From assembly GCA_944384425.1 (NCBI GenBank), contig CALWTI010000005.1:1-37225 (forward strand): a DNA stretch of 37,225 nt, in the 5' to 3' direction. Both the position numbers and the translations under genes were made by a program. Of this stretch, positions 33,128 to 37,225 are shown piece after piece; position 1 is the first letter of the stretch; the number at the start of each line of letters is the position of its first letter. The DNA is from an uncultured Clostridia bacterium. Lineage in GTDB: Bacteria > Bacillota > Clostridia > Christensenellales > UBA1242. The notes below the pieces were generated by a model. It searched no databases and was not told where the DNA came from. It worked only from the letters and a program-made list of their open reading frames with translations.

Positions 33128-33499
33128 ATGGAAGTTGATATCGATGAAATTGTTAAAGAGATGGGAGAATATTTGGTTCAAAATGACGCAACCAATGTTT
33201 TGCTAATTGATGTTGAAAAAAAGACCAAAACTGCCAAACGTCTTGTGATTGCAACAAGTCAAAATTCGCAGACGGCGAAAAGTTTGGCTATGAAATTAAA
33301 AGAACAATTTTCTCAAAAGTGTGTTTGTTTGCACAGTGACGGCCTTTTTAAAGGTGAGTGGATTGTGCTTGATTTTAAAGACATTTTAGTGCATATATTT
33401 ACAAAAGAAACAAGGGCAAGATTTAATATTGAAAAGCTTTATAAAGATTCAAAGAACTTTATACAAATTGCCACGCCACGCAAAGTTTCGAAAAAGTAA
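33128..33499 (+). CDS. rsfS: Ribosomal silencing factor RsfS
   Basis: A 123-residue protein of the RsfS/Iojap family, which binds ribosomal protein L14 (uL14) on the large subunit and blocks subunit joining when nutrients are low. The conserved C-terminal half is present: LVIATSQNSQTAKSLAMKLKE, GEWIVLDFKDILVHIFTKETRARFNIEKLY. The SD CGGAG precedes the ATG. The next gene has its own strong promoter. Confidence 0.95.
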   Translation: MEVDIDEIVKEMGEYLVQNDATNVLLIDVEKKTKTAKRLVIATSQNSQTAKSLAMKLKEQFSQKCVCLHSDGLFKGEWIVLDFKDILVHIFTKETRARFNIEKLYKDSKNFIQIATPRKVSKK

Positions 33500-33510
33500 A
33501 AAATGAGGTA

Positions 33511-33539
33511 TTGACTTTAAGGGCTAGTTGTTGTATAAT
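33511..33539 (+). promoter_or_regulatory. Strong sigma-A promoter of the 33565 gene
   Basis: TTGACT (33511-33516), 17 nt, TATAAT (33534-33539). A GGAGGG SD follows before ATG 33565. Confidence 0.85.
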
Positions 33540-33564
33540 TTAGTGAAAATATGGAGGGAAGAAC

Positions 33565-34644
33565 ATGGCAAAGATGCGCAAAAGAACAAAGTTTTCATTG
33601 ATAGCACTAATTATTGCAGGTCTGGCTGTGGCTGGTGCTGCTGTTGCGATTGGTGTTGGCGCGGTTGCATTGTTGCCACAGATGATTGCGTTTGACATTG
33701 CAATTTTGTCAGCAGGAGTTGCTATTGGCGCAGGAATTGCAGCAAGTTCATTTAGTATATCAGGTCTTGTTTCAAGAAAAAGTGCACAGGCTAAGAGTGC
33801 TGATAGTGTTGCCACAATGGCCAAAGCAGGATTTGAAAAAAGTGATGATAAACAAAAAGGTAAAGCAAAGTTAAAAAATAACAACTTGAAAGCGGCTAAG
33901 ATTTTTGCAAAAGCTTCATACAAGCTTAGCAAATTTGGAATTACCCCTGTGACTTATGAAAGACAACGTGTTGGTATAACAAACAAACAGGCTAAATATG
34001 AAAGCAAGCGTTATGTTTATGGCCTTATGAATGAAATGTACAATCAAAGCGGAAATATACACAAAGCGAAAAAATTTGACAACATGAAACAAAAACTTGA
34101 CAAAAAATCAACTAATGACTTTTTTGATGTTTCAGGATTTGCTCCAAAATACCATTATGCAGCAGAATTTTATAACCCTGTAAGTGCAAAGTGGGAAAAT
34201 GATGAACGTTCAAGCGTGAACTTTAACAATTACGAAATGGTTGAAAAGGCAAAAGATGAGTTTGAAAAAACGGTTGAAACTAGATACAATGAAGAAAATA
34301 AACGCCGTGGACCAACGGTTGTTACAGTTAAATCTTCAAATAATGACAGTGTTAAAGAAGTCAGTGCATCAAGTAACGCGAGTCAGCTTATAGATAAAAT
34401 GGAGTTATATGCACTTCAAGATTATAGATTGACGGCGGAGAAAACTGGAGTAGACGGATTTCCTATTTTGGTTGAAACTCAAGACTATAAACTTGACGGA
34501 ACAAAGAAAGGCAAACAAGAAGTTTTAATCATAAAAAATACAGAACAACTTATTGACAGAATAAATAAACTTGAAGGATTGACACAAGATAGCGCAAATT
34601 CTAGTGACGAATACTTAAATTTGCCAGCAGAACGTACAAAATAA
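33565..34644 (+). CDS. Ala-rich membrane-anchored protein, unknown function
   Basis: A 359-residue protein, not recognised. After a basic start (MAKMRKRTK), two close hydrophobic segments (about residues 12-34 and 38-66) are built from Ala, Gly, Ile and Val. The remaining 290 residues are hydrophilic and strongly basic at first (GKAKLKNNNLKAAKIFAKASYKL), then mixed with repeated Tyr/Lys/Asn and two predicted helical stretches (VEKAKDEFEKTVETRYNEEN and ELLIDRINKLEG-like near the end). There is no catalytic motif. A very strong promoter, SD and its own terminator suggest high expression. Its hydrophobic segment resembles that of the 25093 protein in composition only. Confidence 0.7.
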   Translation: MAKMRKRTKFSLIALIIAGLAVAGAAVAIGVGAVALLPQMIAFDIAILSAGVAIGAGIAASSFSISGLVSRKSAQAKSADSVATMAKAGFEKSDDKQKGKAKLKNNNLKAAKIFAKASYKLSKFGITPVTYERQRVGITNKQAKYESKRYVYGLMNEMYNQSGNIHKAKKFDNMKQKLDKKSTNDFFDVSGFAPKYHYAAEFYNPVSAKWENDERSSVNFNNYEMVEKAKDEFEKTVETRYNEENKRRGPTVVTVKSSNNDSVKEVSASSNASQLIDKMELYALQDYRLTAEKTGVDGFPILVETQDYKLDGTKKGKQEVLIIKNTEQLIDRINKLEGLTQDSANSSDEYLNLPAERTK

Positions 34645-34648
34645 ATAT

Positions 34649-34678
34649 AAAACCTAGGCAGTGGTGTCTAGGTTTTTT
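34649..34678 (+). terminator. Terminator of the 33565 gene
   Basis: AAAACCTAG (34649-34657) pairs with CTAGGTTTT (34668-34676) around ten bases, with a T run. Confidence 0.88.
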
Positions 34679-34685
34679 AATTTTG

Positions 34686-34715
34686 TTGACCTATTTTTGT
34701 TTTTATGCTTATAAT
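34686..34715 (+). promoter_or_regulatory. Promoter placed for a near-leaderless lgt transcript
   Basis: TTGACC (34686-34691), 18 nt, TATAAT (34710-34715), then eight bases to ATG 34724. There is no room for an SD; the predicted leader is 0-2 nt. Confidence 0.7.
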
Positions 34716-34723
34716 ATACTATT

Positions 34724-35509
34724 ATGAATTTAGTTATTGATGGTTTTTCAATATTTGGCCTTGAAATAAAGTTTTATGGCATACTAATAGCACTTGGAAT
34801 GGTGCTTGGAGTTTTTGTTGCGTGCAAACTTGCAAAGTATAGAAATTTAAAAAGCGATGATATTATTTTGCTGGCACTTTATGTCTTGCCACTTGCTATT
34901 GTTGGTGCAAGACTTTATTATGTCATTTTCAGTGACCACGCATACACTTTCTTAGAAGTGTTTGAAATATGGAACGGTGGTATGGCGATTTATGGTGGCG
35001 TTATAGGTGGTGCCGTTGGTGTTGTTCTCTATTGCGTCATTCACAAAAAGAATTTTATTGATATTGCAGATATTGCAGTGGTGGCACTCATTTTAGGTCA
35101 AGCCATTGGCAGAATCGGCTGTTATTTTTCAAGTTGTTGTTATGGTATTGAAGTCACTGACCCTGCGCTTACATGGTTCCCACTTTCAACAAAAATTGAT
35201 GGGGTGTGGCATTTAAGTACTTTCTTTTATGAAAGCATATGCGACTTTATCATATTTTTTGTATTTTTGTGGCTATTTAAAAACAAAGTAAAAACTCGCG
35301 GGGTTATGATGTCACTTTACTTTATTTGCTATGGTGCAGTGAGGTGTATTATTGAAACATTTAGAGGCGACAGCCTTTATATTGGTTCAATGAAAGTATC
35401 TCAACTTTTAAGCTTACTTTTGATGATAGGTGGTATAATTTTCCTACTAGTTATTTACACTAAAAGACGAAAGACAAATGAAAGTAAGCATATTGTTAAA
35501 AATAGTTGA
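34724..35509 (+). CDS. lgt: Prolipoprotein diacylglyceryl transferase (Lgt family)
   Basis: A 261-residue polytopic enzyme that transfers diacylglycerol from phosphatidylglycerol to the lipobox cysteine. About seven TM segments are seen, with IKFYGILIALGMVLG near the start, VGARLYYVIF, WNGGMAIYGGVIGG and GQAIGRIGCYFSSCCYG (about residues 125-141). The usual signature is GRxGNFxNxExxG; here the Asn-Phe is replaced by Cys-Tyr and the Asn-Gly-Glu part by Ser-Ser-Cys-Cys, a form seen in a Firmicute Lgt subgroup, so activity is likely but less certain. The last 32 nt overlap the next gene. The start has no SD. Confidence 0.88.
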   Translation: MNLVIDGFSIFGLEIKFYGILIALGMVLGVFVACKLAKYRNLKSDDIILLALYVLPLAIVGARLYYVIFSDHAYTFLEVFEIWNGGMAIYGGVIGGAVGVVLYCVIHKKNFIDIADIAVVALILGQAIGRIGCYFSSCCYGIEVTDPALTWFPLSTKIDGVWHLSTFFYESICDFIIFFVFLWLFKNKVKTRGVMMSLYFICYGAVRCIIETFRGDSLYIGSMKVSQLLSLLLMIGGIIFLLVIYTKRRKTNESKHIVKNS

Positions 35510-35957
35510 TGTCATTTTAATTGGACTTTATGTAGCCCTTATGTTTATGCCTGCTTTCCAAAAAATTTGGTTTTCTACGGCACTTGTTTTGGTAGCTATT
35601 ATGCTACTTCTTGCAAGTGCGTTTTTTGTGCAAGATTCCAAGCTTTGGCTTGGAAGTTTGTTGATGCTCTCGGGGGTGTTTGGAGTTTACAAGCAATTTT
35701 ATGGCTTTAATTTGTTCAATGTTTATCCTGTGTATATCTTCATATTTGGTCTTGCTTCGCTTATCGTATTTGTCATATTTCGTCAAAATATCCACTTAAA
35801 AGTGTTTGTAATATGCTCAGTTGAGGTGTTATTATTGGGTATATACAAGTTTGCGTATGTCAATTTGTGGGAGTTTATTTTCTTGCAGGTGGCACTTGTG
35901 CTTTTTGTTCTAACAAATATGGCAAAGCGTGCAAACATAAACACTAGGAGCAACTAA
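35478..35957 (+). CDS. Small polytopic membrane protein, unknown function
   Basis: A 159-residue protein with about five hydrophobic segments (residues 5-27, 32-50, 56-66, 78-99, 105-145) and a short basic C-terminal tail (MAKRANINTRSN). I do not recognise a family. Its start lies in the last codons of lgt (32-nt overlap), and the DivIVA-like gene starts 1 nt after its stop, so it is the middle gene of a tightly packed three-gene unit. Its role may be linked to the membrane or division, but that is inference from position alone. Confidence 0.7.
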   Translation: MKVSILLKIVDVILIGLYVALMFMPAFQKIWFSTALVLVAIMLLLASAFFVQDSKLWLGSLLMLSGVFGVYKQFYGFNLFNVYPVYIFIFGLASLIVFVIFRQNIHLKVFVICSVEVLLLGIYKFAYVNLWEFIFLQVALVLFVLTNMAKRANINTRSN

Positions 35958-35958
35958 T

Positions 35959-36783
35959 ATGAATTTTTCTTCATCAAAAAATGGTTACAATAAAAAAGAG
36001 GTTGATCTTTACATAGTTGATTTACATCAGCACATTTCAGACCTTGAAACACAAAACCGAATGCTTAGTCAAAAACTTGATAAATATCTTGGCAAGGATA
36101 AGGAGATTGACGACAAAAACAAAAGTATTTCTATTGCACTTACTGCTGCTGTGGAGAAAGCAAGACAAATTGAGAGAAGTTCAAAAAACGTGTATAAACT
36201 CAAAATACAACAGCTTGGACTTTTGTATGAGAAGTGGGAAAAACATTTAAATATAATACTTGAAAACTATCCACAAATTGAGGGAGTTGAAAATGTCAAT
36301 AAACTTTTGACTGAGTTTAAAGACAATATAAAATCCACTTTAAAAGAAGACTATAAACTTTATAGTATGTCCACTCCAATGAAAAACGACACTGACAAAA
36401 TCAAGTCACTCATAAACAAACTCAGTTCTTATTCAAATAAAGATAGTTTAAAAGAGGTGAAGGTGGAACGCAAGCAACTTCCAAAAGATATGCTGTCAGC
36501 GCAAACAGAGCTTTCAAGAATTGAAGACAAAGCTCCACTCATCAAACCAATTTATGACGGAGAAGACAGGTTGAATGGTGAATACGACAATCTCGCTGAC
36601 AAGTTTTTGAGTGAGAACGATGAACAAAACAATGCTTATGCAAACATAATAACATCAAAAGTTCGAGCAGTGCCAGATGTCAATGAAAGTGGTTTTGATT
36701 TGAAAGAGGCAATAAATCCAAAAGAAGACCTTGATGAAATAATGCAGGCGTTTGATTTCTATCATAGTGATGAAAACAAATAG
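35959..36783 (+). CDS. DivIVA-like coiled-coil protein
   Basis: A 274-residue protein. The N-terminus MNFSSSKNGYNKKEVDLYIVDLHQHISDLE has the F-x(5)-GY-x-x-x-EVD-x-(Y/F)-I pattern of the DivIVA/GpsB lipid-binding domain, followed by coiled coil (about 25-65) and a second helical region (about 75-140). The C-terminal part (150-274) is acidic, Asp/Glu/Asn-rich and probably disordered. DivIVA proteins mark curved membranes at poles and septa. It is longer than GpsB and comparable to DivIVA. The SD is AGGAGC in the context ACACTAGGAG. A terminator-like hairpin lies about 140 nt downstream. Confidence 0.85.
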   Translation: MNFSSSKNGYNKKEVDLYIVDLHQHISDLETQNRMLSQKLDKYLGKDKEIDDKNKSISIALTAAVEKARQIERSSKNVYKLKIQQLGLLYEKWEKHLNIILENYPQIEGVENVNKLLTEFKDNIKSTLKEDYKLYSMSTPMKNDTDKIKSLINKLSSYSNKDSLKEVKVERKQLPKDMLSAQTELSRIEDKAPLIKPIYDGEDRLNGEYDNLADKFLSENDEQNNAYANIITSKVRAVPDVNESGFDLKEAINPKEDLDEIMQAFDFYHSDENK

Positions 36784-37080
36784 CCTCAGACTGCCAAAAA
36801 GCGTCGCAATACTTTGTTTCTGTTATGCCGTGTTCACTGTCATGCCGTGCCACGCAGTCGTTTAGGAAATATGGTCATGCAATAAAATTAAAATGTTAAC
36901 TATTTGAACCTATAAAATAAAAAAGAACTTACTGTTTTTGTATAGTTCTTTTTTTGTTGATTTAAAGACGACAATAAAAAGTGACTAGATTTGGGGTTAT
37001 TTTTTGCCAAAATTTTCGCATGAAAAAACGCTAAAAACTATAAAAATATCTTTTATGACAACTTTTCTAAAATTTTTTAA
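36784..37080. other. Gene-free region after the DivIVA-like gene
   Basis: No gene is supported in 36784-37225. The first 100 bases are GC-richer than their surroundings and contain an imperfect direct repeat, GT(T/C)ATGCCGTG, at 36822-36832 and 36839-36849. This could be the remnant of a dispersed repeat. The rest is AT-rich apart from a terminator. Confidence 0.5.
36919..36955 (+). terminator. Terminator of the lgt-DivIVA operon
   Basis: AAAAAAGAACT (36919-36929) pairs with AGTTCTTTTTT (36944-36954) around fourteen bases, followed by more T. Confidence 0.7.
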
Positions 37081-37225
37081 AAAATCTCAAAAAAGTTATT
37101 GACAATGGTATGGAAGGTGTGGTAATATCAAGACGTTATCTACCCCAAGGGGTAGGTATGAACCATGAAAACTAAATAGAAAGTAACAGAAAAGGTTAAT
37201 TGCTAGAATATAGATAACTAAACGT
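37060..37225 (+). promoter_or_regulatory. rRNA-operon-like promoter and leader
   Basis: TTGACA (37099-37104), 18 nt, TAATAT (37123-37128), preceded by alternating A and T tracts (37060-37098) that look like an UP element. The leader holds a strong hairpin, CTACCCC/GGGGTAG (37140-37155), then CATGAAAACTAAATAGAAAG. A motif of this form (GAAAACTGAATA-like) is typical of the antitermination leader in front of 16S or 23S rRNA in Firmicutes. The rRNA gene itself is not in the window. Confidence 0.7.

Noticed and set aside
36825..36865. Short frame starting ATGCCGTG after the DivIVA-like gene
   Set aside because: Only 13 codons, no SD, and it overlaps the imperfect repeat.

Overview
The window is AT-rich, low-GC chromosomal DNA. 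It carries spore genes (a gerA-type germination operon and yabP-yabQ), strong Shine-Dalgarno (SD) sequences, consensus sigma-A promoters, an HrcA/CIRCE-like operator, formate-type fermentation genes and LL-diaminopimelate aminotransferase. This fits an anaerobic, endospore-forming Firmicute, probably a poorly characterised Clostridia lineage. The exact taxon is inference.

Layout. 1-1054: the 3' part of an LL-DAP aminotransferase gene that begins before the window. 1100-3349 (minus): a small heat-shock protein under a CIRCE-like operator, then yabP-yabQ-divIC (spore cortex and division) and mscL. 3512-4702: a membrane-anchored protein with Ig/FN3-like domains. 4752-8483: a three-gene gerA operon preceded by a possible sigma-G promoter embedded in the upstream terminator. 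8540-10540: a 17-residue-repeat beta-solenoid protein, a 10-TM metal-exporter-like protein with a His-rich loop, and a decayed DNPH1-like gene. 10578-18179 (minus): a giant 2,533-residue Ig-like surface protein. 18404-23295: a VirD4/TraG coupling ATPase diverging from a VirB2-like pilin and a VirB6/TrbL-like polytopic protein, i.e. part of a type IV secretion (T4SS) apparatus. 23324-25578: a PRC-barrel protein, an SPFH protein and a small Ala/Gly-rich membrane protein. 25668-26692 (minus): tRNA-Arg(CCT) and a diacylglycerol-kinase-like enzyme. 26802-30724 (minus): pyruvate formate-lyase, its activase and an FkbM methyltransferase in one run. 30832-33043: a TraX-like membrane protein, a flavin-reductase-like protein and an unknown four-TM protein. 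33128-36783: RsfS, an unknown Ala-rich membrane protein, then Lgt, a small membrane protein and a DivIVA-like protein. 36784-37225: no gene; it ends in a strong promoter and leader resembling that of an rRNA operon.

How the parts fit. Most of the window is core genome: sporulation and germination, cell wall and division, mixed-acid fermentation, translation and membrane biogenesis. The unusual part is 10.5-23.3 kb, where a giant surface protein anchored at both ends abuts a stripped-down T4SS set (coupling ATPase, pilin, VirB6). No relaxase, integrase, VirB4 or attachment site is visible. This may be a domesticated or dispersed secretion/contact apparatus rather than an intact conjugative element. 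A second recurrent theme is promoter placement: at least four genes have a -10 box 6-8 nt before the start codon and no SD, which predicts leaderless mRNAs in a genome that otherwise uses strong SDs.
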